Origin: Agreia sp. Leaf210
GTDB lineage: Bacteria; Actinomycetota; Actinomycetes; Actinomycetales; Microbacteriaceae
Reading direction: 5' to 3'
Assembly: GCF_001421485.1 (NCBI RefSeq)
Contig: NZ_LMKK01000002.1
Location: forward strand, 591,561 to 655,560
DNA length: 64,000 nt
Positions within the stretch are counted from its first letter, which is position 1. Each line of letters begins with the position of its first letter. Positions 42,836 through 52,307 of the stretch are shown in pieces. The notes beneath the pieces are model-generated. The model was not told the origin of the DNA. It saw only the letters and a list, made by a program, of their open reading frames with translations, and ran no database searches. The translations under genes and the position numbers were made by a program.

Positions 42836-43507
42836 ATGACAGACGGCACCGAGCGGGCGACGCAGACGTCGCAGCTCTATGAACGCCTCCGCACCTCGAT
42901 CCTGACCCTCGAGCTGCTGCCCGGCCAGAGCCTGGCCGAGCGGGGCCTCGAGTCGCGGTTCGAGGCATCCAGAACCCCCGTGCGGGCCGCCCTCGTTCGC
43001 CTCGAAGCCGAGGGTCTGGTGCGCCGCGACGGCCGCAGCTACACCGTCGCGCCGATCGACCTGGCCGAGATCGCCCAGCTCGCGGAGTACCGCGAGGCCG
43101 TCGAGACCGCGGCGGTGCGGCTGACGATTCAGCGCGCGTCAGACGCGCAGCTCGATGCCTTGGCCGACGAGCTCACCTCGATGGCAGATGCCGGGGCAGC
43201 CGGAGAGAGCGTGCAGGCGGGTGGCGATTTCCACTCTCGCCTGGCCGACCTCTCCGACAATCCGTTCTTCACCTCCGGTGTGACGACGTCGCTGCGTCGC
43301 CTGGAACGCACCCGCTGGCTCGAGGCCCGCTCTGCCGGTTCACGCGATCACGCGCACGACGAGCACCTCCGCATCCTCGCCGCCGTTCGTGCGCGCGATG
43401 CCGACGGTGCCGCGGCGCTCATCGCGGAGCACATCCGCGGCACGCACGAGCGCCTGCGCGAGTCTCTCCGCTCCGACGAGTGGCGTCGAGCCCACGCTCT
43501 GCCGTGA
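42836..43507 (+). CDS. GntR-family regulator (FadR/FCD type)
   Basis: A 223-residue regulator. The winged helix is QLYERLRTSILTLELLPGQSLAERGLESRFEASRTPVRAALVRLEAEGLVRR (about 13-65), and an all-helical FCD ligand domain follows, with candidate metal-binding His residues (GGDFHSRLADLSDNP, HDEHLRIL, AEHIRGTHERL). It is divergent from the MFS gene and shares its operator region. The ligand is unknown. Confidence 0.9.
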   Translation: MTDGTERATQTSQLYERLRTSILTLELLPGQSLAERGLESRFEASRTPVRAALVRLEAEGLVRRDGRSYTVAPIDLAEIAQLAEYREAVETAAVRLTIQRASDAQLDALADELTSMADAGAAGESVQAGGDFHSRLADLSDNPFFTSGVTTSLRRLERTRWLEARSAGSRDHAHDEHLRILAAVRARDADGAAALIAEHIRGTHERLRESLRSDEWRRAHALP

Positions 43508-43510
43508 CCT

Positions 43511-43569
43511 ATTCAGGAGGAGCGCGTCGCCGACGCCACTATCCACACGGCTGAGCTCTCCTCCTGAAT
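43511..43569. repeat. inverted repeat downstream of the GntR gene
   Basis: ATTCAGGAGGAG (43511-43522) and CTCCTCCTGAAT (43558-43569), perfect over 12 bp with a loop of 35. It begins 3 bases after the regulator stop. The arms contain AGGAGG and its complement, that is, a Shine-Dalgarno and an anti-Shine-Dalgarno sequence. Confidence 0.8.
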
Positions 43570-43601
43570 TGGCTACAAGGCTCTCCGCCTATGCTGGCCG
43601 G

Positions 43602-44204
43602 ATGGTCACCGAACACCGCTTCTCGGGTCGCATCGCCGGCTTCGGCACTTCATCTGGCACGCGCATCGTCATCGGAATCTGGGCCGAGTCGCCGCTCGGC
43701 GAGTTCGCCGATGTGATGCTCGAGGACTCCTCTGGCCATCGCACACTGCTCGCCCCCAGCGACGAGATCGCCGAGTTCGTCTCGTCGACCTACTCGTTCG
43801 ACGAGGTGCGCGTGGTGCCGGTCACGACGAGGCGCGTCGACGGCGGTCTGGCCGTGACGGCGGGCGACCTGTCGGTGCGGATGCGCGTGGGCGGCCTCTC
43901 GACGCTCGGCCGGCTGCTGCGGGTGGTGCCGTCGTTGGTGGCGACGCACCCTGCCTGGCTGCGGGTCATCGATCCCGTGGCGAGTCGTCTCGTCGCCGGC
44001 GTTCACACGGCTGGAACCGCGGGCAATGGCCGGCAGGAGTTCTACGGAGTGACGCTCATCCGGGCACTCGACGACGTCGTCGTGACCCGCGGAGGCGAGA
44101 GCCTGGGCGCGATGGCTCCTCTTGATCCGCCGGTGACGTTCGGCTTCGGATCGGCTCCGCCCGCCCCCTCCATCGTCGACGTGGTCACGACGATCCGCGA
44201 GTAG
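43602..44204 (+). CDS. conserved hypothetical protein (200 aa)
   Basis: A 200-residue soluble protein, beta-rich at the N-terminus (HRFSGRIAGFGTSSGTRIVIGIWAESPLGEFADVMLED, then LLAPSDEIAEFVSSTYSFDEVRVVPV). I recall similar hypothetical proteins from other Microbacteriaceae but no assigned function. There is no signal peptide or clear membrane segment. The ATG at 43602 begins the conserved part; the frame is open further upstream only across the inverted repeat. The stop is 6 bp from the convergent response regulator stop. Confidence 0.65.
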   Translation: MVTEHRFSGRIAGFGTSSGTRIVIGIWAESPLGEFADVMLEDSSGHRTLLAPSDEIAEFVSSTYSFDEVRVVPVTTRRVDGGLAVTAGDLSVRMRVGGLSTLGRLLRVVPSLVATHPAWLRVIDPVASRLVAGVHTAGTAGNGRQEFYGVTLIRALDDVVVTRGGESLGAMAPLDPPVTFGFGSAPPAPSIVDVVTTIRE

Positions 44205-44210
44205 CCCTTG

Positions 44211-44912
44211 TCACTGTCGCCAGCGGTACTCCACCTCGGGGCGCCCTGGCGTACCGTAGCGCGGCGCCCGGTCGGCCCGCCCCGAGTCGGCGAGGTATTC
44301 CAGGTAGCGCCGAGCAGTCACGCGCGATGCGTGGATCTCCTCGGCCAGCTCACGCGCCGACACTCCCCCGCCCGACTCCGCGAGCAGGGTCGACACCGCG
44401 TTGAGCGTCTCGGGACTCAGTCCCTTGCCGAGGCCGGGGTCGTTCGACGTTCGCAGCGCGGCGAACGCACCGTCGACATCCCTCTGGCTCGCGACGGTCG
44501 GCGACTGCGCGAACAGGCTGCGGAAATCGCGGTAGCTCGTGAGCTTGTCGGTGAACACCCCGAAGGTGAACGGCTTGATCAGGTACTGCACGATGCCGGC
44601 CGCGATGGATGCGCGCACCACCTCGGCCGAGCGCACCGCGGTGATCGCGATCACGTCGACGTCGACGCCGCCGGCCCGGATGCGACGACACAGTTCGAGA
44701 CCATCGATGTCGGGCAGATTCATGTCGAGCAGGATCAGGTCGATGCGCTCGGCCGCCTGGCCCAGTGATGCCTTCAACAGCCGCACGGCCTCGGCCCCCG
44801 TGTGCGCGACGCCGGCGACCTCGAAGCCGTCGAGCCGGCCCACGTAGAGGGCGTGCGCCTCGGCCGTGATCACCTCGTCTTCGACGATCAGCACCCTGAT
44901 CACAGGCAGCAT
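44211..44912 (-). CDS. CitB/DcuR-type response regulator
   Basis: A 233-residue response regulator. The receiver has Glu11-Asp12, the phospho-acceptor Asp63 in LILLDMNLPDIDGLEL, and the Lys in QYLIKPFTFGVFTDKL. The C-terminal half carries a CitB/DcuR-type helix-turn-helix (LSPETLNAVSTLLAESGGGVSARELAEEIHASRVTARRYLEYL). It lies 4 bp downstream of the sensor kinase gene, so the two are cotranscribed and form a pair. The divergent dicarboxylate symporter gene is the expected target. Confidence 0.92.
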   Translation of the reverse strand: MLPVIRVLIVEDEVITAEAHALYVGRLDGFEVAGVAHTGAEAVRLLKASLGQAAERIDLILLDMNLPDIDGLELCRRIRAGGVDVDVIAITAVRSAEVVRASIAAGIVQYLIKPFTFGVFTDKLTSYRDFRSLFAQSPTVASQRDVDGAFAALRTSNDPGLGKGLSPETLNAVSTLLAESGGGVSARELAEEIHASRVTARRYLEYLADSGRADRAPRYGTPGRPEVEYRWRQ

Positions 44913-44916
44913 CCGC

Positions 44917-46548
44917 TCACGAGTCGACCCGCGCGGTCATGGGCAGCGTCACGGTGAACACCGCGCCCACGTGCTCGCTGAGCTCGATGGTTCCACCGAG
45001 GCGGGCGACCGTCTGCCGAACGAGCGCCAGCCCGATGCCGCGGCCCAAGGCATCCGTCTCTTTGGTCGAGTACCCGCGGCCGAAGACCCGGTCGCGCGCG
45101 TCGTGGTCGATGCCCGGCCCCGAGTCGGAGACCTGCACGACGAGGTCGTCTTCGCCGTCGCCGAGGCCGAGATAGACCTCGACCCACGGCTCGGTTCCCG
45201 GCGCGGTTCCGGATGCGGCGGCGTCGAGCGCGTTGTCGACGAGATTGCCGAGAATCGTCACGACGTCGGCGGGCTCGAAGCCCTGTGTTCCCGGGTCGAG
45301 ATGCGTCTCGAGCTTGAGGGCCACGCCTCGCTCGCGCGCCTGCGCCGCCTTGCCCAGCATGAGCGCGGCGATCACGGGTTCGTCGATCGACACGAGCACC
45401 CGGTCGGCCAGGCGCTGGCTCAGGTTGAGCTCGTCGGCGGCGAAGCGCAGCGCCTCGTCGCTGCGTCCGAGCTCGAGCAGCGACGCGATGGTGTGCAACC
45501 TGTTCGCGAACTCGTGGGTCTGCGAGCGCAGTGCATCCGACATCGTTCGCATCGATTCGAGCTCGCCCGTGACCCGCAGGAGCTCGGTGCGGTCACGCAG
45601 CGTCGTGACCGTTCCGAGCGACCGGATGCGGCCCGTTCCGCGCTGCGCCTCGGCGGGCAGGGCCGGCTGATGGTTCACGACGAGAACGTGGTCGCGGGTC
45701 ACGAACACCTCGTCGCGAGCCTCGCCCTCCTGCAGCAGCAGCGCCTTGAGCGAGGCGGGAATATCGAGCTCGTCGACCGGGCGCTCCGGACCGCCCGGCA
45801 TGAGGCCCAGCAGATCGGCGGCGTGATCGTTGTAGAGCACCAGGACCCCGTGGGCATCGACGAGCACGAGGCCCTCCCGCACCGAGTGCAGCACCGACTC
45901 GTAGTAGGCGAACACCTGGCCGAGTTCCTCGGCGCCGCGACCGGCGGTGACCCGGCGCAGATACCGACTGAACAGCCACGAGACGAGGGCTCCCACCGCG
46001 ATCATCACGGCGGCCGCGCCGAGCAGCAGGTGCACCCTCGGCCAGAACGCGGCGTCGACCTGGCTCAGGGTGATGCCCGCCGAGACCAGCGCGGTGACGC
46101 GGCCGTCGTCGCCCAGGATGGGCGCGACCGCGCGCACCGACGGCCCCAGGGTGCCGGTGTAGGTCTCGGTGAACGACTTCCCCGCGAGCGCCGGGGCGAT
46201 CGTGCCCAGGAACGGCTTGCCGATCTCCTCGGGATCGCGATGCGTGTAGCGCGTGCGGTCGGGGGCCATCACCGTGATGAAGTCGACGTCGGTGTCGTCC
46301 ATGAGCGTCACGGCGTAGGGCTGCAGCACGCTCGATGGGTCGGGCTTCTGCACGGCCTCGATCACGAACGGATTGTGCGCGACGGCCTGAGCGGTGACCA
46401 TACTGCGGGCCGACGCGTCTGCGGTGGCCCGGCCCCGGGCATCCAGTGCGAGAAGGGCGACGGCGAGGCCGACGGCCACGATCACGAAGACCGCCTGCAC
46501 GGCGAACAGCCGCGCCGCGATGCTGACCCGTCGTCGTCGACCGTTCAT
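44917..46548 (-). CDS. CitA/DcuS-type sensor histidine kinase
   Basis: A 543-residue membrane kinase. Two membrane segments (about 14-36 and 171-196) flank an extracytoplasmic Cache-like sensor domain with RYTHRDPEEIGKPFLGTIAPALAGKSFTETYTGTLGPSVRAVAPI, the hallmark of citrate and C4-dicarboxylate sensors. A PAS domain follows (VFAYYESVLHSVREGLVLVDAHG), then the phospho-acceptor histidine in QTHEFANRLHTIASLLELG (about 346) and the ATPase domain (ILGNLVDNALDA; SDSGPGI). An AGGGAG ribosome binding site precedes the ATG. It probably senses a di- or tricarboxylate taken up by the adjacent symporter. Confidence 0.93.
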   Translation of the reverse strand: MNGRRRRVSIAARLFAVQAVFVIVAVGLAVALLALDARGRATADASARSMVTAQAVAHNPFVIEAVQKPDPSSVLQPYAVTLMDDTDVDFITVMAPDRTRYTHRDPEEIGKPFLGTIAPALAGKSFTETYTGTLGPSVRAVAPILGDDGRVTALVSAGITLSQVDAAFWPRVHLLLGAAAVMIAVGALVSWLFSRYLRRVTAGRGAEELGQVFAYYESVLHSVREGLVLVDAHGVLVLYNDHAADLLGLMPGGPERPVDELDIPASLKALLLQEGEARDEVFVTRDHVLVVNHQPALPAEAQRGTGRIRSLGTVTTLRDRTELLRVTGELESMRTMSDALRSQTHEFANRLHTIASLLELGRSDEALRFAADELNLSQRLADRVLVSIDEPVIAALMLGKAAQARERGVALKLETHLDPGTQGFEPADVVTILGNLVDNALDAAASGTAPGTEPWVEVYLGLGDGEDDLVVQVSDSGPGIDHDARDRVFGRGYSTKETDALGRGIGLALVRQTVARLGGTIELSEHVGAVFTVTLPMTARVDS

Positions 46549-46663
46549 CGATTGCTCCCTTGCGCCCTGCCGACATACGCTACGCGCCTCACGCGTCGAG
46601 GGCGAATGCTCCTCGGGTTCGATGCGAACAGTATGAACACAAGCGTGGGTTGCCCGCCCGCCC

Positions 46664-46679
46664 GCCGCAGGATTGCGGC
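46664..46679. promoter_or_regulatory. inverted repeat in the kinase-symporter intergenic region
   Basis: GCCGCA-GGAT-TGCGGC, a perfect 6-bp inverted repeat 60 bp upstream of the symporter start. It is a candidate response-regulator site or a leader hairpin; no other strong signal is seen in this 190-bp divergent region. Confidence 0.35.
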
Positions 46680-46738
46680 AGTAGTTCAGGCAGAGTCGCC
46701 ACGGTGTTGTGGCGGCCCCTCACGAAGGCAGGCATTCC

Positions 46739-48187
46739 ATGAGCACCTCATCTGCACGATCATCCGCATCGGCACGGTCGGGCCGCAAGGCCCGCAAGAA
46801 GCTCGATAAGAACCACTATCTCTACATCGCGGTGATCGTCGCGGTCGTGGCGGGCATCATCGTGGGACTCGTCGTTCCCGAGTTCGCGAAGACCCTGGCC
46901 CCCATCGGTACCGCGTTCGTGGGGCTCATCAAGATGATGATCGCCCCCATCATCTTCTGCACGATCGTCATCGGCGTCGGTTCGATCGCGAAGGCCGCAA
47001 CGGTCGGCAAGGTCGGCGGGCTCGCCCTCGGCTACTTCATCGTGATGTCGACGTTCGCGCTGGCGATCGGCCTCGTCGTGGGAAATCTGCTGCACCCGGG
47101 CGAGGGACTCGACATCTCGGCGGCGAGCTACGACACGAGCACGCTCAAGGCCGAGTCGACGCAGGACTTCTTCCTCGGCATCATCCCGGTGTCGCTGTTC
47201 TCGTCCCTCGTCGACGGCAGCATCCTGCAGACCCTGTTCGTGGCTCTGCTGGTGGGCTTCGCGCTGCAGAAGATGGGCGACAAGGGCGCCCCGATCCTTG
47301 GAGCGATCAAGTCGCTGCAGGCGCTGATCTTCCGCATTCTGTCGATGGTTCTCTGGGTCGCACCGCTGGGCGCGTTCGGCGCAATCGCGGGCGTGGTCGG
47401 CTCGACCGGATGGGGTGCCGTCGTGGCACTCGCCACGCTGATGATCGGCTTCTATGTGACCTGCGCCATCTTTGTGATCGTCGTGCTCGGAACGCTGCTG
47501 AAGCTCGTGACCGGAGTGAACATCTTCTCGCTCATGAAGTACCTGGCCCGCGAGTACCTGCTCATCGTCGGAACCTCGTCGTCGGAGGCCGCGCTGCCGC
47601 GCCTCATCGCCAAGATGGAGCACCTGGGCGTCTCGAAGCCGGTCGTGGGCATCACGGTTCCCACCGGATACTCGTTCAACCTCGACGGCACCGCCATCTA
47701 CCTCACGATGGCGTCGCTCTTCATCGCCAGCGCCATGGGCACCCCGATGACGATCGGCGAGCAGATCGGGCTGCTGCTGTTCATGATGATCGCCTCGAAG
47801 GGCGCCGCCGGCGTCACCGGCGCCGGACTCGCGACCCTCGCCGGCGGACTCCAGTCGTTCCGACCCGACCTCGTCGACGGTGTCGGAGTGATCGTGGGCA
47901 TCGACCGCTTTATGTCGGAGGCCCGCGCCGTGACCAACTTCACCGGCAACGCCGTGGCCACCCTGCTGGTCGGAACGTGGACCGGCGAGGTCGACAAGGG
48001 CCAGGTGCGCAACGTGCTCGGCGGCAACGACCCGTTCGACGAGAAGAGCATGAACCCGGATGCGCACACGACGGACGCCCCGGCCGAGGCATCGACGGCG
48101 TCGAACGTCGACCCCACGGTTCCGTCGACCGCGTCGCTGCACGCCCTCACGGGAGTCGAGCCCACGAAGACGGCGCCCCGCCCCTAA
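46739..48187 (+). CDS. dctA: DctA-type cation:dicarboxylate symporter (DAACS family)
   Basis: A 482-residue transporter with the DAACS fold: eight or so membrane helices and two re-entrant loops. The hallmark SSSEAALPRLIAKMEHLGV and GYSFNLDGTAIYLTMASLFIASA segments are present, as is VIVGIDRFMSEARAVTNFTGN near the C-terminus. It imports C4-dicarboxylates (or acidic amino acids) with H+ or Na+. N- and C-terminal polar tails of about 35 and 55 residues exceed the enteric protein. It is divergent from a CitA/CitB-type system that probably controls it. Confidence 0.9.
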   Translation: MSTSSARSSASARSGRKARKKLDKNHYLYIAVIVAVVAGIIVGLVVPEFAKTLAPIGTAFVGLIKMMIAPIIFCTIVIGVGSIAKAATVGKVGGLALGYFIVMSTFALAIGLVVGNLLHPGEGLDISAASYDTSTLKAESTQDFFLGIIPVSLFSSLVDGSILQTLFVALLVGFALQKMGDKGAPILGAIKSLQALIFRILSMVLWVAPLGAFGAIAGVVGSTGWGAVVALATLMIGFYVTCAIFVIVVLGTLLKLVTGVNIFSLMKYLAREYLLIVGTSSSEAALPRLIAKMEHLGVSKPVVGITVPTGYSFNLDGTAIYLTMASLFIASAMGTPMTIGEQIGLLLFMMIASKGAAGVTGAGLATLAGGLQSFRPDLVDGVGVIVGIDRFMSEARAVTNFTGNAVATLLVGTWTGEVDKGQVRNVLGGNDPFDEKSMNPDAHTTDAPAEASTASNVDPTVPSTASLHALTGVEPTKTAPRP

Positions 48188-48205
48188 GGCTCGGGCCGCG
48201 CATCC

Positions 48206-48257
48206 ACTCGGCGCAGAAGCACCTTCCCCGCTGCGGCAAGGTGCTTCTGCGCCGAGT
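48206..48257. terminator. perfect 20-bp hairpin downstream of dctA
   Basis: ACTCGGCGCAGAAGCACCTT (48206-48225) and its exact complement (48238-48257) enclose a 12-base loop that contains its own CCGC/GCGG pairing. It starts 18 bases after the dctA stop. There is no following T-run. A partial third arm lies at 48312-48331. Confidence 0.8.
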
Positions 48258-48276
48258 CGATTGAACCTGGCTGATC

Positions 48277-48331
48277 GAGTCGGCGCACATGCATCCACCC
48301 GCACGCTTTTGGGTGCTTCTGCGCCGAGTCG
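48277..48331. repeat. second, degenerate copy of the dctA hairpin
   Basis: GAGTCGGCGCA (48277-48287) pairs with one mismatch with TGCGCCGAGTC (48321-48331), and GGTGCTTCTGCGCCGAGTCG at 48312-48331 repeats the right arm of the preceding hairpin. The rest of the gene-free stretch 48188-48454 shows nothing else that I can support. Confidence 0.65.
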
Positions 48332-48454
48332 CCTCGCGCAGGGCAAGGCGGGGTGGGTCTCACCACCGCGGTGCGCGCGAACACCCGCGTTCGATACGCT
48401 CCGAGGCCCTCAGGTCAGTCGGCGCGATTCGATCGGCTCTGTACAGTCGAATGC

Positions 48455-48688
48455 ATGAGCTCCGACGACAACGACCGCGAACCGCTTGACGATCCCGCCG
48501 CGGCTCCGAGGAAAGAAGCTCCTTACGAGGCCCTCTTCCCCAACCTCGACAAGGTCTCGTCGTCGACGTTCGAGAAAGGCACCCTCAGCCGACGCCGAGT
48601 CATGATCGCCTTGGGCATCCTCGCCGCCGTCGCCATCGCCATCGTTGTACTGATCGTCGTATCCGACGCGCTGTTCGGCCCCTCGTAA
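48455..48688 (+). CDS. small single-span membrane protein, hypothetical (77 aa)
   Basis: A 77-residue protein: a polar, acidic N-terminus (MSSDDNDREPLDDPAAAPRK), a short basic stretch (TLSRRRVMIA) and one C-terminal hydrophobic segment (LGILAAVAIAIVVLIVVSDALF). Predicted to be a tail-anchored or N-in membrane protein. The ATG at 48455 is the likely start because the frame upstream crosses the repeat region. It converges on the peptide ABC operon with 15 bp between the stops. No family is recognised. Confidence 0.6.
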   Translation: MSSDDNDREPLDDPAAAPRKEAPYEALFPNLDKVSSSTFEKGTLSRRRVMIALGILAAVAIAIVVLIVVSDALFGPS

Positions 48689-48703
48689 TGCGGACCCGGG
48701 CGC

Positions 48704-50336
<1,633 letters not shown>

Positions 50337-50340
<4 letters not shown>

Positions 50341-51245
50341 AGGGCTCGTCCTTTCACTGCGTCGGCCGTGCGCGGATCGAGACCGTCTCGCAGCGCATCG
50401 CCGAGGAAGTTGAACGCCAGAACGACGGTGAGGATGGCGAGACCCGGGAACACCGAGATCCACCACGACGAGAAGTTCTGCACACCGTCGGAGACCATCG
50501 CACCCCAGTCGGGAGTCGGCGGAACGGCGCCGAGGCCCAGGAAGGACAGACCCGCGAGCAGCAGGATGGCGGTGCCGACGTCGAGGGTGGCGAGCACGAC
50601 GACCGGCGCGATGATGTTGGGCAGGATGTCTTTGCCGAGCGAGGTGAAGGGGCTGTTGCCGAGCAGACGGCCCGCCACGACATACTCCGAACGCGAGGCC
50701 ACGACCACGAGCGAACGGGTGACGCGCGCATAGGCCGGCCACGACACGATGAGCATGGCGATCACGGCGTTGGTGAGGCTCGGGCCGAGCGACGCGGCGA
50801 TGACCATGGCGAGGATGATCGTGGGGAACGCGAAGACCAGGTCGGCGATGCGCATGATCACCTCGTCGGCCACCTTGCCGAAGTATCCGGCGATCGAGCC
50901 CGCGACGGTTCCGACCAGCAGCGACGAGACCACGAGAAGCAGGGGCAGGATGATCGACACGCGTGCGCCGTCGAGAACGCGCGCGAGCACGTCCCGGCCG
51001 AGCTGGTCGGTCCCGAACCAGTGCGCCGCGCTCGGCGGCTGCAGCCGGTCGAAGTCCTGGGCCAGGGGGTCTGCGGGGCTGATCATGGGCGCGAGCAGAG
51101 CCAGCAGCAACCAGATGACGATGATCGCCGTGCCAGTGACCGCGAGCGGATTGCGCAGGGCCGCCGGGAACCGCATCCGGCGTCGGGCGGCGACGGCCAG
51201 AACATCCGGTTGGGTGCGCGACGTGGGCGCTGTGGTCTGGCTCAT
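50337..51245 (-). CDS. peptide ABC transporter permease, DppC/OppC type
   Basis: A 302-residue permease with an N-terminal OppC-like segment (LRNPLAVTGTAIIVIWLLLALLAPMI), the conserved HWFGTDQLGRDVLARVLDGARVSI and five further membrane segments; EAA loop EYVVAGRLLGNSPFTSLGKDILPNIIAP. The ATG at 51245 overlaps the DppB-type stop. It forms the channel with that partner. Confidence 0.93.
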
Positions 51246-52297
51246 GCGGCCCTCACTCTCGGATCGATGAAGCCGTAGGCGATGTCGACGATGAAGTTCA
51301 GGCCGATGTAGACGATTCCCACCACGAGGCCGACGCCCATGATCGCGGGCAGGTCGAGCTTGGTGGCCGACGAGAACGCGTACTCGCCGAGCCCGTGCCA
51401 GGAATAGACCTTCTCGACGAGCACGGTTCCACTGAGCAGCGAGCCGAATGCGATACCGAGCACGGTGATGATGGGAACGAGGGCGCCGCGCAGCACGTAC
51501 TTGAACACCACGGTGCGGCCGGTGAGACCCTTGGCCCGGGCGCCGCGCACGTAGTCGGCATCGAGAACCTCGAGGATCGCGGAGCGCGAGAAGCGCGTGA
51601 GCAGGCCGATCGTGTAGAGGGCCAGCACGGATGCGGGCAGCACGAGGTGGTAGACCGCGTCGCCGAACGTCGCCCACTGCCCGGCCAGCACTGAGTCGAC
51701 CGTGTAGAGCCCGGTCACATGCGGCGGGGCGATGGCTGCGGGATCGAGCCGACCGGAGCCCGGGAAGAGCTTGAGCTGGAAGAAGAAGATGAAGTACACG
51801 AGCAGGGCCATCCAGAATGCGGGAACCGAGAGCCCGATGAGACTCACGACGCGGATGACCTGGTCGACGAAGGTGCGCTGACGAAGAGCCGCCCAGAGGC
51901 CGAGGCCGATTCCGATGATGGCGGAGATCAGGATGGCGCCGACCGCGAGCTCGATGGTGGCGGGAAACGCCTTGCCCAGCTCGGTCGCTACAGAGGTGCG
52001 GGTCTGAGTGGAGGTACCGAGGTCGCCCTGGAAGAGGTGACCGAGGTAGGTGAAGTACTGCACCGGCAGGGGCTTGTCGAGGCCCGCGTTCTCGCGGAAC
52101 TGCGCCACGATCTCGGGGTTCGCCGCCGCCTGCTCGCCGAGCGCCGCCTGCACGGGGTCGGCGGGCACCAGATTGGTGAGGATGAAGGTGACGAGGGTGA
52201 CGCCCAGCATGAGCAGGGCCGTCACCCCCAGACGGATGGCGAGGTAGCGCGCCAGCGGGGGGATGCCCGCCGGCGCGCTGCGCTTCTCTGTCTTCAC
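51242..52297 (-). CDS. peptide ABC transporter permease, DppB/OppB type
   Basis: A permease of about 351 residues with six membrane segments: RYLAIRLGVTALLMLGVTLVTFILTNLVPADP is the family N-terminus, and LEVLDADYVRGARAKGLTGRTVVFKYVLRGALVPIITVLG the EAA loop. The start at GTG 52297 leaves 10 bp after the binding-protein stop; an alternative TTG at 52324 would overlap that gene by 17 bp and give 360 residues. It joins the other transport genes by 4-bp overlaps. Confidence 0.9.
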   Translation of the reverse strand: MKTEKRSAPAGIPPLARYLAIRLGVTALLMLGVTLVTFILTNLVPADPVQAALGEQAAANPEIVAQFRENAGLDKPLPVQYFTYLGHLFQGDLGTSTQTRTSVATELGKAFPATIELAVGAILISAIIGIGLGLWAALRQRTFVDQVIRVVSLIGLSVPAFWMALLVYFIFFFQLKLFPGSGRLDPAAIAPPHVTGLYTVDSVLAGQWATFGDAVYHLVLPASVLALYTIGLLTRFSRSAILEVLDADYVRGARAKGLTGRTVVFKYVLRGALVPIITVLGIAFGSLLSGTVLVEKVYSWHGLGEYAFSSATKLDLPAIMGVGLVVGIVYIGLNFIVDIAYGFIDPRVRAA

Positions 52298-52307
52298 AGC
52301 GATGCTG

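Noticed and set aside
48188-48340. CRISPR-like repeats downstream of dctA
   Set aside because: The repeated unit is a hairpin arm and its complement with no regular spacers, so it is a palindromic repeat and not an array.
46760-48346. A 528-codon minus-strand frame opposite dctA
   Set aside because: Antisense shadow rich in Arg, His and Asp; it also runs through the dctA hairpins.
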